A program made the translations under genes and the position numbers. The notes beneath the pieces are model-generated. The model made no database searches, was not told where the DNA came from, and saw nothing but the letters and a program-made list of their open reading frames with translations. A DNA stretch of 64,000 bases from Adiantum capillus-veneris (lineage: Eukaryota > Streptophyta > Polypodiopsida > Polypodiales > Pteridaceae): positions 87,839,680-87,903,679 of the forward strand of contig CM043962.1 in NCBI GenBank assembly GCA_014529385.2, read 5' to 3'. Positions 22,294-34,233 of the stretch are shown here, piece by piece (within the stretch, counting starts at the first letter, position 1; each line of letters begins with the position of its first letter).

Positions 22294-24130
22294 AGCTATC
22301 CAAAGATTCAAGAGGACTCACCCTACAGAGGACGTGTCTCTTAGATTCTTTGAGGCATTAAAGCCATACTTTGTTTGGAAGTTGAAAGAGCGGTATACCT
22401 GCTGTTGTGTACCCCATGTGCAAATACTCTATTTCAAAGAGGTTTTTAATCATATGCGAAAAAACAAGTTTGGGCATCACGGGAAAGGTCACCTTTGCAC
22501 TTGCTCTGTGTGCTGTAGAAGTGATGGTATAGGATAGTGTTTTGCAAACCAAGTAGTATGTCAGCACATCACTAGTATGTGGGAATCCATCATGTGCCCA
22601 AAGCCAAGAGATAGTGAATACAATGCCAAGAAATGCTTGATGGGGGACTGCTCCCAATGTGGTGTACGGAAGTTGACATTTTGTCCCAATGAGATAGCAG
22701 AGGATATCAGGGAGATGTTTGTGAGGTCTTCATGGATGTTGGAATAGGACAACTTGATGCAGGTGGGAGTGAGAAGAAGAGAAAGGACTTGATTGTGCGA
22801 CGGATGAAAAGTATTGCTTTTCTTAGTCTGTTTTTAGCCCACCTCCCAGGCTTCATCAAGCACAACTTTGTCTTTTGTTGGCAAGCCCAACAATTCAAGG
22901 ATTGTTTGCTCAAGTTTCCTAACAATTTTGTTGTATCACTTATTGACTTTGCAGAGAATTATTCTTTTAAAATTCAGAATGAGATTCAGTCAATGCATTG
23001 GTGGTCTACCCAAGTCACAATACTTGTGCACATCACTTAAGGAAGAAATGCAGCAGGTGGTGTTCAAAAGACGCTGCACTTTTACATATCCGATGACAAG
23101 CAGCATGATACATTGTTTGTACAACATTGTCTCAGGTGGCTGAAACAGCAAGGACATTGTTTGTGGCACCATTGGGTGTGGTCAGATGGTGCGACTTCAC
23201 AATTCAAAGCACGTAGACCTTACTATTTTGTGGCCAGGTACTATCAGATGACAGCCTTGTACATGATCCATAACTTCTCAGCATCCGGGCATGGAAAAGG
23301 AGAGCAAGATGGGGTAGGGGCAGTCATCAAGAGAACCTTGACACTTGAGGAATTGAAACTAGATGGCTGGCCTATTAAGTGTGCGGCTGATGTGGTGAAC
23401 TTTTTGAACACAACATTTCATCCATCAGTCTCACAGGTGTACTACACATAGAGTCTTCTGGCTTATTGGTGTGGATGATGTGCAATGCGATCTCCAATGG
23501 GACTATGAGCGCATTGTGGGCTCCCGTTCATTTCATTGTGTTGATGGGTATTCAAAGGACAACCCGTGCATTGTGCGCTTTTGAACCCTTTCATACTTCT
23601 GTGATCCATGTATGAGTGGGCTATGGAGAAGATGCAAAAATAGACTATACATAGAAGAATGGAAATATGTTTCCATCAAACCACTGTCGGAGTCTGTAAA
23701 TACAGGAAGGTATGATGAAGAGGATGAGGAGAAGGATAACAGATATTCAGATTTTGTGTCGATGAGCCAAGTTTCTAACCTGCCATTGTATGAAGGAAGC
23801 GCTGAAATGTTATGTGAAATGTTGTCCATTGGGTATAACTTTGCAGTCAAAGCAGCCGAGACTAAAGAGGACTTCTACCTTATCAAATGAACTAAGGAGT
23901 TGTACCAGATGGTGAGATCACAAAAGGATATGTGGCATAACAAGATTGTTAGAGGCGGAAAGGTTGTTGAAGTTTTGTACTATGGCCAAGTCGAAGGAAA
24001 GCTTGATACATATAGCTTACTGGATCAGACACCTGTAGTCATGATCTACTTACATCCTATAAGGGCCATACATTTCCCGATGGAGCCTATTGTTGGAGTC
24101 CCTAATCAGTTCAAGTTATCTGTTGAAGGA
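22294..24130 (+). pseudogene. DDE-transposase-like gene, 3' exons
   Basis: Frameshifted plus-strand segments form one protein: AIQRFKRTHP...FFEALKPYFVW, a Cys/His segment (RYTCCCVPHV, CLMGDCSQCG), then FYISDDKQHDTLFVQHCL, VWSDGATSQFK at about 23176, SGHGKGEQDGVGAVIKR at about 23284, and a C-terminal part to 24130. The spaced Asp residues (SDD, SDG) and the Glu/Asp of GKGEQDG suggest an RNase-H-fold nuclease. Similar SDGxxSQFK...GHGKGxxDG proteins occur in many animals and in some plants, but I cannot name a superfamily. The first exon starts after GGTAG at 22293, in phase with the exon ending at 38494. Confidence 0.65.
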
Positions 24131-25412
24131 TGAATGACATGATGAACAATATGCAAAAAGCACCTATGAGAGGACCAGGACAGGGGATACCCCCACAGGG
24201 ACAACCAATTAGGCCATAAAAATGATGTGCAATCGAGGGTAAATGGACCAACCATGAGACCCACAAGTGCTACTTCAGACCAAAGTATGATAGGAATGTT
24301 CAGTACGTGCCCATGAGGCCCCGGGGACAACCCATGTACAGATATCAGCGTAATATGGCTCATGCTCAAAGACCATATCTATCTCCAGATATGGAAGCAG
24401 CGAAGCTTATCAAAACTTGGTAAGAATCACGCAAGAAATGATGGATAAACAAAAACACAAGCTTGAAAATATTGCAAAATCGGAAGAGCTTGCGGTAGAA
24501 GAAACGAAAGCAAAATCCAATGTGGTGGCAGAACCCCACCTTGAAACAAATGAACCAGAGCTCATAGTGATGGACAGCGAAGAAGCCTTAGATGGAATTC
24601 CATTCGTAGAGGAAGACTGGCCAAGACACTTATGGGAAAAAGCAAGAGAGATCAGTGATGGGAGCCTAACTTTAAGGTCAGCTCCTATAGAGGAAGTTTG
24701 GTTAGATAACCTACTATCTGATATGAACATGGATTTAAAATCCTTGTATGGGGATTGTGGAACGGAAGCTTCAGGAATATCTAAACCAATGACATTAAAG
24801 ACATTACCTTCTTACTTGGGAGATAATGAAGATGAATCCATCATTTGCAAGACCACTCAAGTAAAAAGAGCCAAACAGACCCTAGAAGTAGACAACATTC
24901 ATTCAATCATGTCTACACCTATCCAATGCACTCTTACTTTGGGAGAACTGTTGAAACTCAGGCCATACTTATGGAACGATTTACAGGAAACCCTAGGGAA
25001 GGTGGGGATAACGGGGTTAATCTCTAAGAATTTGGGAAACTTGAAAAATGAAACGGAAAACAAAGAGATTCTATCAGTTCCTATGAACAAGGTCGAAGAA
25101 TATTATGAAGGGGAAGAAGGAAACACCACCCTCCCAGTGAAATATAATGACATTGAAACCTTGGCAATACTGGATAGTGGAGCTAGCATAGCCATAGCCA
25201 TTAAAGCAGTATGGGAATCCTGGGGACAGCCAACCATTAGAAAAACGCGAATGAAATTGCAGTTGGCTGACGGACACATTGAGAGACCACTAGGGCTACT
25301 AGAAAAAGTGATAGTCAACTCCTGTGAAATTGAATATCAACACACTTTTGCCATAATAGACTTTGGGGAAAAACTCAACTATGAAATCATATTGGGAAGA
25401 CCTTTCATGTGA
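24130..25412 (+). pseudogene. Retroelement B nucleocapsid, protease
   Basis: From 24130 the plus strand supplies the gag C-terminus that is missing at 16031, including a Cys/His segment (C...NHETHKC at about 24227-24276) interrupted by TAA and TGA. After a frameshift, 24417-25412 encodes an acidic spacer and a retropepsin with LAILDSGASIAIA at about 25150 and EIILGRPFM at its end. The catalytic DSGA is intact. Stops at 25410-25412 (TGA) and shortly after (TAG) interrupt the run into the reverse transcriptase. Confidence 0.85.
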
Positions 25413-26640
25413 CAGGTATAGCTTATCCAAGATTGGGGAAACGACTATCTGTACTTGAAGCAGGTGGGATCTATAACAAGAGTCAATCTAAAAGATCACA
25501 CCTATAGAGATGTATTGAAAACACCCATCCAAGAGTTTGATTCAGTCTCTTTGGCTGAAACTAAACTCCCATCATGGATAAACAAAGACACTTCTATTTG
25601 GATGTGCGGAGCTTTAGAAAATGGAAGCTTAAGACGAGAGGAATATATCCTAGAAAGGGATTGTACATACGAAGCCTACATACTTGAACCCTTCCAGAGC
25701 ATTTATTTGAACCATTCGAGTGGACTCAAATTTTAGCGACAATGGATGTATGTGTGAATACGTCTATGCCTTCTCAATTTTGCAATGAGGATGGCTACGA
25801 CATAATTCCCATCCAAATGTTATCAGTCCTTAACATTGAAAACAAAGATGAGGAAACAAAGGACTTGATGAAAGCTCAACAAGTCTTTTCTGACCTCTAT
25901 TACGACGTAACTAAGGAATTAGATGAACACTCACCTACCTCAGAAGATTCGAGGTCAGAAAAAGAGCATACGAGAGCTCAACTACTCTTAAAGGGAGGGG
26001 AGGAAAAGTTTTTTGACTTTTCAAACCAGAAATCAAGAAGACAAAAATGGTATAGAAGAAAGAGAGACACTAAAATCGTGAAAGCACGACCTATGCCATC
26101 AGTTTTCAGTAAAACACAATTCCTGATGTAGATAGATGCTAATGATTGTGTCAAGGACAAAATAATTGGTAGATATCTTTCAAACAGAAACTCAAAAATG
26201 TCTCAGACATTGAGAAAGGAAAGGAAGGGTACTCACGAAGAACATCAGGATAAAAAACCACTCATGACCAGCGTCGAGCGGAAAAAGAAATATCAAGAGT
26301 TGAAAATATCTCTAAAGGAGATATACACAACCGATATGGAAACCACGGAAGAGGATAGTAAAGATGTAATGCATGTTCCATCCCATTACAAAAAGTATAC
26401 TCTCCAAGATTGGAAAATCATAATCGAACAACCTGTTAGGGAACTACGGAAACAAGGCGAGTCTTACGAAGGACCTGAAAACGCTAAAAGGGTAGACTTG
26501 GCTGAACCAGGAGAGGAACCTAGACCAGCTTACATTGCAAATGACTTAACAGAAGAAGAAGAAAAGCTTTTGCTAAGCTTGTTAAAGAAATACTGGAATA
26601 TCTTCGCTTGGTATTACAGGATCTCAAGGGTGTTGATCTA
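25413..26640 (+). pseudogene. Retroelement B protease to reverse transcriptase spacer
   Basis: Plus-strand pieces at 25455-25736, 25742-26131 and 26198-26641 encode a long acidic-basic linker with WINKDTSIWMCGALENGSL. It ends ANDLTEEEEKLLLSLLKKYW, then NIFAWYY, the usual lead-in to an Athila/Tat reverse transcriptase. TAG at 25735-25737 and TAG at 26129-26131 break the frame. Confidence 0.75.
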
Positions 26641-27655
26641 GAAATTTGTCAACATACCATACCCATGAGAGATGATGCAAAACCAAGTAGACAGAGACCT
26701 TATACTTATAACGAAACATTTGCCAGAAAGATCAAAGAAGAGATTGAAAAACTGAAGGAAGACGAATTCATTTACAAAATTGAACACGCTGATTGGGTGT
26801 CTCCAATTGTGGTAGTACCTAAGAAGAATGGGAAATTACGAGCGTGTGTTAATCTCAAAAAAGTGAATGCAGCTACCATTAGAGACAACTTTCCTCTTCC
26901 GATAACTAAGCATGTTTTAGAATGAATGGTAGGAAAAGAAGCTTACAGCTTCTTAGATGGTTTTTCGGGATACAATCAACTTTTGGTTGACTCAAAAGAT
27001 CAGCATAAAACTGCTTTTGCAACATAATGGGGTATATTTGCCTATCGGGTTATGCCGTTTGGGTTAACTAATGCTCCAGCCACATTTGATGAGCCATGCT
27101 TTCAAAGAGTATCTTCGAAAATTATTGGAAGTATACATGGATGATCTATGCGTACATTCATCAATCCGGGCTGATCATTTTGAACACCTCAAAAAGGTAT
27201 TCGAGAAATGTAGACTTTATAGGATTTGCTTAAACCCTGAAAATTGCACATTCATGGGAAGACAAGGGAAAATTCTTGGACATATAGTGTCTAAAAATGG
27301 CATAGCTACCGATATTGAAAAGATTCATGTCATTGCTGATTTGCCGAGACCAACAACAGTCAAGGGGGTACAAGCCTTCATGCGACAATGTGGATATTAC
27401 CGACGGTTCATCTATATGTACACTATAATTGCAAAATCCATGTATAGCTTGATTACGAACTTTGAATGGACCGAGGCATGTGAAGAATCCTTTATGAAGC
27501 TTAAGCAAGCTCTCACCTCAGCTCCAATACTGAAAGCACCCAATTGGGATAAGGTATTCCACGTACATGTATATGCTTCAAACTTTGCTATTGGTTGTAT
27601 ACTAGCCCAACCAGAAGATGGGAAAATTGACTTTCCTATTTCTTATGCTAGCTGA
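26608..27655 (+). pseudogene. Retroelement B reverse transcriptase and RNase H start
   Basis: The domain shows WVSPIVVVPKKNGKLRACVN, then AYSFLDGFSGYNQ, FAYRVMPFGLTNAPATF and the catalytic YMDDLCVHS at about 27134. In-frame TGA (26923-26925) and TAA (27025-27027) and a frameshift near 27090 break it. RNase H begins FHVHVYASNFAIG at about 27558. The position normally occupied by the first catalytic Asp is Tyr, so RNase H would be inactive. A TGA at 27653-27655 ends the piece. Confidence 0.88.
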
Positions 27656-27658
27656 CAA

Positions 27659-28701
27659 TTGAACATGGTAGAAAATAATTACACCACCACTGAAAGAGAA
27701 GGACTAGGAATGATCTATGCCATTAAAAAGTATAGACATTACCTATTGGCCAACAAGTTTGTGTTCTTTGTGGACCACCAAGCCTTGTTATATTTTGTCA
27801 ACAAACCATGCAGCACAAGGAGAACAGTGAGATGGCTCATCATTCTTCTTGAGTTTGATTTCACCGTGGTTGTAAAAAAAGGCACTACACATCAACGAGC
27901 AGATCATTTATCAAGAATCATTTTAGGAGAATCACCTAAAGAGGTAGATGATGATCTACTAGATGCCTATTTGTTCTCCGTGGAAATGATACCTAGATGG
28001 TCGGAAAACATTGTGTCATTAATGACAATAGCTCAAGTGGATTTACAAATACCACTTCCTATCACAATTGATTTAATCGAGCAATCGGTTATGTATCAAT
28101 TACTAGCTGGAAGGCTATATAAAAGAAATCGAGACGAGATATTGCTTTTATGCATTAACCCTGAAGAAAAGGAATAATACCCAAGTCAAGCACATATTAC
28201 TATAGTAGGACTTCACTTTGCGGAAGATCAAACTATGCAACGAATCTTAAGACTTGGAGTATTTTGGCCGAGTATGAGGAGAGATGTTATATCTTTGTAA
28301 AAGATTGCCCTCAATGTCAAAAACAACCACCCAGCCCTCATGTAACTTTATTTCAAATGTCACCTGTTCCTAAGTGGAGTAACTATCTGGTTACTTACTT
28401 ATCAAGCCGAACATTTCCTGAGGATATGAGTAAACGCCATCAAAGAGCAACTGAAGCGGAAGCAAGAGACTATGCTCTCATTGGGAACCAATTGTATCGG
28501 AGAGGTAAAGATCAACATTTGCGTCTTTGTGCAAATGAAAACGAGTATATTCCGATTATAAAACAAGCACATGCTGGATTAGCTGGAGGTCACTTTTCTA
28601 GTGAGACCACCACAAGAGCAATCTTGATGGCAGGCATATGGTGGCCAACACTTTTTACAGATGCCAAAGAATATGTTCGAAGGTGTGATGCTTGTCAATG
28701 A
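27659..28701 (+). pseudogene. Retroelement B RNase H C-terminus and integrase zinc module
   Basis: The frame resumes with NMVENNYTTTEREGLGMIYA and FVDHQALLYFV (RNase H), then THQRADHLSRI. After a break at 28175 it continues through an integrase N-terminal zinc module (HAGLAGGHFSSETTTRAIL, then RRCDACQ at 28680-28700). A TGA follows CQ where RGKM would be expected. A duplicated-looking CPQCQKQPP segment at about 28310 suggests a rearranged second zinc module. Confidence 0.78.
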
Positions 28702-28769
28702 GGAAAAATGCTAACACGAGTGGACAACATGCCTTTAAGACCAATGATGGGGGCTAGAGCCTTCGCAAA

Positions 28770-29408
28770 ATGGGGTATAGATTTTGTTGGACTGATATAC
28801 AGCCACGTGCTTATAGAACCCAAGCTCAATATATCATTGTAGCTACGGACTATTTGACCAAGTGGGCCGAGGCTAAAGCAACCCAAAAGAATGATGCTAA
28901 AACCACTGCTGCATTCTTATATGAGTATGTATTCACAAGGTATGGACTGCCAATAGAGATTGTCAGTGATCGGGGAACTCATTTCCTCAACGAGGTAATA
29001 GAGTACTTGCTTAATGAGTTTATGGTTATCCATAACAAATCAGCTCCTTATCACCCACAAGCAAACAAACAAGCTGAGTATACGAATAAAATTCTTAGCT
29101 CAGTACTGACCAAAGTGGTTAGGTCATGAAGGACAGAGTGGGAAATGAATCTCCATGCTGCTCTATGGGCTTATCGAGTTTCATTCAAAATAGCTCTAAA
29201 TGCTACACCCTTTAACCTTGTTTATGGTCTTGATGCCATACTCCCAATAGAGTTTCTATTGCCAACATTAAGGGTAGCACAGACTCTTGACTGGACTAGA
29301 CATGAATTGTCAGAAAGACTTGAAGATTTGGAAAAGCTAGACGAGCAAAGGCTAACTGCTGTAGCTCATATCTATGCACAAAAGCGGAAACAAAAACAAA
29401 TTTTTTGA
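28770..29408 (+). pseudogene. Retroelement B integrase catalytic core
   Basis: The catalytic residues are legible as VATDYLTKW (first Asp, about 28840), IVSDRGTHFLN (second Asp, about 28965) and YHPQANKQAEYTN (Glu, about 29075). The usual G before Q is replaced, reading ANKQAE. Stop codons at 28687-28701 and 29127-29129 and one frameshift near 28790 interrupt it. The segment 29145-29408 carries the typical LHAALWAYRVSFK and GLDAILPIEF motifs. Confidence 0.85.
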
Positions 29409-30171
29409 TTCCCACTTAAGCACAAAAATTTTCAAGAAAGGGGACTTAGTTTTAGTCTATTCCCTTAAGCAACAATTCCTAAGTTTAAGAAAAAAGAGAA
29501 ATGGACCATTTATCATTGAAGATGTATCTCCAAGTGGAGAAGTAAAATTGTCCACCCTAAATGGTGAACCAATGGCTAGTTGGATTAGTGAATGTCGTTT
29601 AAAGAAATACAATTTGCCACTAACCAATGAATTGCTAGAGAGAATGCATGCAACCAAACAAAGGAAGATCAAGCGACAACAACTTATTGATGAAGCCCAA
29701 GAGGAAGCTAGACTTCGGGTACTCAAACGTAAAGCTGCTCTTAAGAATCAACAGATACCGATTCCCATCAACACTTTAGAATTAGATGATCAACAATGGG
29801 AACTACCTAAAGACACAGTTTCAATAGATGACGATTGGTTAGATGGAATGGATCTGCGCATCAAAGTACAGCTCAACAATCATATCACCAATGCTTTGGT
29901 AGACACATGAGCTAGAGTGAATGCAGTCAGTTATTCCACATACAGGAAGGAAACAAGTCAAGCATTGACCGCAGGATTAACGACAATCAAAGGATGCAAT
30001 AAGAATCCAACTCCAACATTGGGAGTAGTCAACTTGAACGTGATAGTACATGAATGTTCATGTCCGCATCAGTTTGTATGCTTGCCAGATGAACACATGA
30101 ATGAGATGATGATTCTTGGCATTCCTTGGATGCATACATACAAAGCAGTACCAGATTGGGATACGAATTAG
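29374..30171 (+). pseudogene. Retroelement B integrase tail fused to a second retropepsin-like domain
   Basis: After the integrase, FKKGDLVLVYSLKQ and NGPFIIEDVSPSGEVKLSTL form the usual SH3-like integrase tail. The frame then goes on through a Lys-rich linker and a segment reading ITNALVDT-stop-ARVNAVSYSTY...MMILGIPWMHTYKAVPDW. DT(G)A plus ILGIPW is the signature spacing of an aspartic protease. The TGA at 29908-29910 sits where Gly is expected. This would be a protease-like domain downstream of integrase, separate from the normal one at 25150. Confidence 0.7.
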
Positions 30172-30783
30172 CTAAAGCTATCACTTAAAGGAGAGCAACT
30201 CATTGTTCCTATTGCACCAAGCAAGGAGGAATGGAAAAGATGAAATTAGAATACCATTCCACGAAGCAAATCTTCTCCATCTCCTTGACAAACAAATGCT
30301 ACAAGTAGCATGCAAGGACTCAGGAAAATTTGGGTACCAAAAACACAACTTGTGGATAAACCAAATCAGATCTGGGTGCCTAAAACTTCATCAAAGAAAC
30401 AGAAGACGATTCCAAGGATTCGATCACAAAATTGAGCATCTATGAACAAGGAACCTAACATGAAAAAGGTTTGGAAGAAAAAGGAGCACTTATCTTCTCC
30501 ACACACCACGAAACTAAACAAACAGTGGCGAGTTAAGTCTCAACAGGCTCTAAAACACTATATAGCACCAAGCCGACTGAGCTACCAATGGCGAGAAAAA
30601 GCTCGACAACCATCTAACGTGCTACCAACAGCTCAAGCAATCAGCGTGCTACAACACCCTGATGGTACTATCAAAGAGAGAGCACATAAGCTGCAAGGTT
30701 TTCTCATTAGCAGCAAACCTCGACATTGGAAACCCTTGAGTTATTTACTCAAGACCCAACTCTTGCACAACATATTGAGTTAA
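30172..30783 (+). pseudogene. Retroelement B post-integrase ORF remnants
   Basis: Plus-strand pieces 30203-30445 and 30442-30783 continue basic, Gln-rich coding with small frame changes and end at TAA 30781-30783. I recognise no domain. They are followed by the internal polypurine copy at 30881. Confidence 0.45.
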
Positions 30784-30880
30784 ATTGCATTAATCTTCTT
30801 ATCATGGTAGAGCCAATCACGGCTATGCATAGACACACTTGTTCAACCCATGCACGCAGTTGTCTCGGAGAACGCCATCT

Positions 30881-30893
30881 AGGAGGGGTGGAA
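30881..30893 (+). promoter_or_regulatory. Internal polypurine tract copy in retroelement B
   Basis: AGGAGGGGTGGAA here is identical to the 13 bases just before the 3' LTR (36711-36723). It lies between the pol region and the downstream ORFs. It could prime internal plus-strand synthesis or mark an old junction. Confidence 0.6.
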
Positions 30894-33126
30894 GGGCACT
30901 AAGTGAAGGGCACTAAGTACTAAGTAATTAAGGGCAATGTTTGAAGAGGGAGGAAAAAGTTCCATGTTAACGTGTGATTTTTTACAAAATTACCTAATAA
31001 TGCCCTTATCATTCATAAACAAGAGAAAATTCACTGAAAATATCTTCCCGATGAGTGTAAATAGTGTATATACTATCAGAAAATCATAAAAAATAGTCCT
31101 TTTTTGGATATTTTTCATCATTTTTGTTGATAAGGAGGCTTAAAAACAGAGAAATCCAGCAAAAAGCAATAAAGCTGTGTTTTTCAAGGGATTTTATTAA
31201 TTATTAGATTTTCACTTTACTTTTTTAGAGCAATTTGCTATTTTCATTGATTTTTTGAATAAAAAGGTCAAAAATTAATAATAAATAGCAGGGAAGCTCA
31301 GATGGAAAAACGGAAGACATGATGGTGATAAAAAAGACAAGGTGGACAAGCACAAAAATTTTCAACGAAATCAGAAGATAGAAGTGGAAAGCCTAAATTA
31401 GGAGGCCAGGCCTACTTCTGCAAAATTCTTGGAGAATGAGCTACAGAAATCCGATTTTGGAAATTTTTGATCCTAACATAGATTTCACAGCCTAATAGGA
31501 CTAATGGGGGAATCTGGGGAAAATTGGTTCGGGAAGTCCAAGTATAGATACCCAGGGTAGGCTAAAACCACTTCATTTCCACTTGGAGCCTTTGTAGAAA
31601 GAGCATTTCTGCCTCTTTTGCGCGACATTTTTGGAGCCCACAATTGACTTTTTTTAGCGCCGTCTCACACGAGACATGAGAGGTAAGCTCTTTACTCATC
31701 AATGCTCCATTTTGTACGGCCAGTAGCTAGTCTAAAGCCCTAGAAAAACCCTAGAAATCGAGCAGTGCACGAAGACCTACAACCTAAAACTGACCATAGC
31801 GGCCTGCCAACCTAACCAAATCGGATGGGATTTGAACCATAGCATGCCCTAACATAATGGAACCTTTCCATACTATCAGATGACCATTCGGCTGGGGTCA
31901 AGGGGGTCCCCAGTAGAAAAGTTAGGGTTTTTGAAAAATGCCAGAATTCTGACCTGACTCATGAGATGGCTTACTAATGAGGTTCATATACAATGTATAT
32001 GACTGCTTTGGTGAAATCCATCAAGGAAAGCCCTCGAAAAGCAGAAAACGGCTTGAAGGTTACAAAGTGTCAAATTTGACATACGAGGCCAAACTGACTC
32101 CAAATGAGCCAAAATTGGAAAGGTAGCTTCACGACTAAGGTACGGACAAGTCCAAAGTCTCAAAGTTGACCGACCAACCCAACAGGCAGAGTAATCACAA
32201 AAAACGGTGATTTCAAAGTCGACAGAGCACAAAGTGATGCCGGCATGACCAAACTTGACCAAATTCAATTTAGGACTTGTATTAGGTGTATGAAACATGT
32301 TTATGTCAAAATTTGTGAGAATTGCAAAGTTTTTGTCACTGTTGTAAATAATCGCGATTATTTACTTTTGCATCATTTTTGCTTGGAAATTGTCAATTCA
32401 CCTCACCTATCATGTGTACACCTATTACATGCCAAAAATCAAGTATGAGCCAAAATGACCACCCATTACTTGCAAAATTACCAAAAAACGCAAAGAAGTC
32501 TTTGCAAGCCAAAACCTGGGTTATGAACAACTTTTCTTGATCCAAATCACCTCATATTTCATACCCAAGGTGTATACCATGCTTAGAACCGATCTATGCC
32601 AGATGATGTCAATTTTGGAAGAAAAGTTAATAATCGCGATTATTTACTTTTTGGTCAAAATTGGAGAATTTGGATATTTTGTCATTATACATCCAAAGTA
32701 CATGTTGTGGTAAGCCCACTAGCCAATTTTGAGTCAATTTGGATTTCAAAATCTCAAATTTTCTTTATATCTACTGTTTCAGAGTCTTAAAACCAAAATC
32801 TGGTATCATTCACCCTATACATCCAAATGAGCCCATATTTCTCTCAGAGCATGTAATTGGCATGTACTTCAAGCCTATAAAGCTAAGTTTGCAAAAAGAA
32901 GAAAATTTTTCCCAGCTGTAAATATCCGCGATTATTTACTTTGGTTGCAAATTTTTGTTTTGACCATACAGTTTTGTTCCTTGCATGATTTTATGCATCT
33001 TTGCTTGTTCAAAAATTGATTTGAAGCAATTTGGACCAGATTATCAGCATTTCAGTCTAAAAGGACATTCCAGAGAAAAGTCCGACAAATCTGCTAACTT
33101 TGCACTCTATTCACTGAACAAGAGCA
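30894..33126 (+). other. Retroelement B untranslated spacer with palindromes
   Basis: This 2.2-kb spacer has no supported gene. Its last third repeats the leader theme: palindromes of the TAATCGCGATTA type centred at about 32355, 32637 and 32929, spaced 282 and 292 bp. The copy at 32345-32364 is perfect over 20 bp. Confidence 0.75.
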
Positions 33127-34233
33127 ATGCAAGCCGCGGAGAAGGCCAAGAAGAAATTAAACCAAAAGGAGAAACTGCAAGAACTGCCCTCATATCAACT
33201 AGACCCCGAGTCGGTCAAAGCAACAAAAGCATCCTACCTTTCTAAAGAACAGTTGGAAGAAAACCACACCACGGTCTTCACTGGCAGGTTTAAGAGTGAA
33301 GAAGGGCATCAGTTGGAGTTGCAGCTCTTGCCTAAAGAGATCTATGATGTAGCTGCAAAGCCAGAAACCAAAGAGGTTAACCGCAGGTTGGGGCTCCGAC
33401 ATTTCTACAAACAAGAGCCTTGCGGAGTGGACTTTCAGAAAGTTTACGAGCTTCTATCCACAATCAAAGAAGACAGAACCGCCCAAATATCAGACAGCCA
33501 AGGAAACAAGGTTGAGGTTGTAATTACAAAAGAAATAGTGGAAGAGGCACTCAGACTGCCCACTGAAGGGATAACCATGCGGGTAAGAGACAGGAAGACT
33601 GCGGGCACATTTACCAAGGAAACAGCCGCTGCTACAATCACAGATCTCATCGACAAACAGGTGGAAGAGCCAGCCTGTCTGTACCATCAACAATTCCATT
33701 TCTTGGAAAAAAGGCCACCAAGGTATACGACACCAAATCACGCCGTGGCCACCACCTTTACACAAGTTCTGAAGTCAACAACAAGGCAACCTGTGGACCA
33801 CGTGCAATATGTCTTGACAACATTGAAGGCCACCAAGAAGGAGGGTAAAATAACATACTTGGGTGCGCCAGAAGTATTAACAAGAATAGCCTATCATGCC
33901 ATCGGCATGGTCGACAACCTATCGCCTGTCCCGGATCAAAATACATGGATCTTGGCAACACAACCCTCTCCAAGAGCTACAAGATCCGGGAAAAGATCAT
34001 TTAAATCAGGTGATGAAACAGATCACAGCTCATCAGAGCGGCACAGCAGTGAAAGCTCTGACAACGAAGAAAAAAGAGCTAGGAGGGAAGAGATGAAGAG
34101 GAAAGCTGTGGCTGCCCACCAAGAGGACCCAACTAAAAAACAAGCAAGATTTGAAAGAGAAAAACATGCATACCAGCACACTAGGCAAGCACAAGGGAAG
34201 GACCCAGAAAAGTGGGTACCCACACAGGCCTGA
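33127..34233 (+). CDS. Retroelement B post-pol ORF, plant transposon protein-like
   Basis: A 368-residue ORF starts MQAAEKAKKKLNQ. Its middle (LGLRHFYKQEPCGVDFQKVY, EVVITKEIVEEALRLP, HHQFHFLEK-like and TRIAYHAIGMVDNL) resembles the element-encoded plant transposon protein domain found beside Athila/Tat gag and env-like regions. The C-terminal third is Lys/Glu/Ser-rich. It is the longest uninterrupted post-pol reading frame in the element. Its role is unknown; it could be a second gag-like or envelope-region product. No signal peptide or membrane segment is evident. Confidence 0.6.
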   Translation: MQAAEKAKKKLNQKEKLQELPSYQLDPESVKATKASYLSKEQLEENHTTVFTGRFKSEEGHQLELQLLPKEIYDVAAKPETKEVNRRLGLRHFYKQEPCGVDFQKVYELLSTIKEDRTAQISDSQGNKVEVVITKEIVEEALRLPTEGITMRVRDRKTAGTFTKETAAATITDLIDKQVEEPACLYHQQFHFLEKRPPRYTTPNHAVATTFTQVLKSTTRQPVDHVQYVLTTLKATKKEGKITYLGAPEVLTRIAYHAIGMVDNLSPVPDQNTWILATQPSPRATRSGKRSFKSGDETDHSSSERHSSESSDNEEKRARREEMKRKAVAAHQEDPTKKQARFEREKHAYQHTRQAQGKDPEKWVPTQA

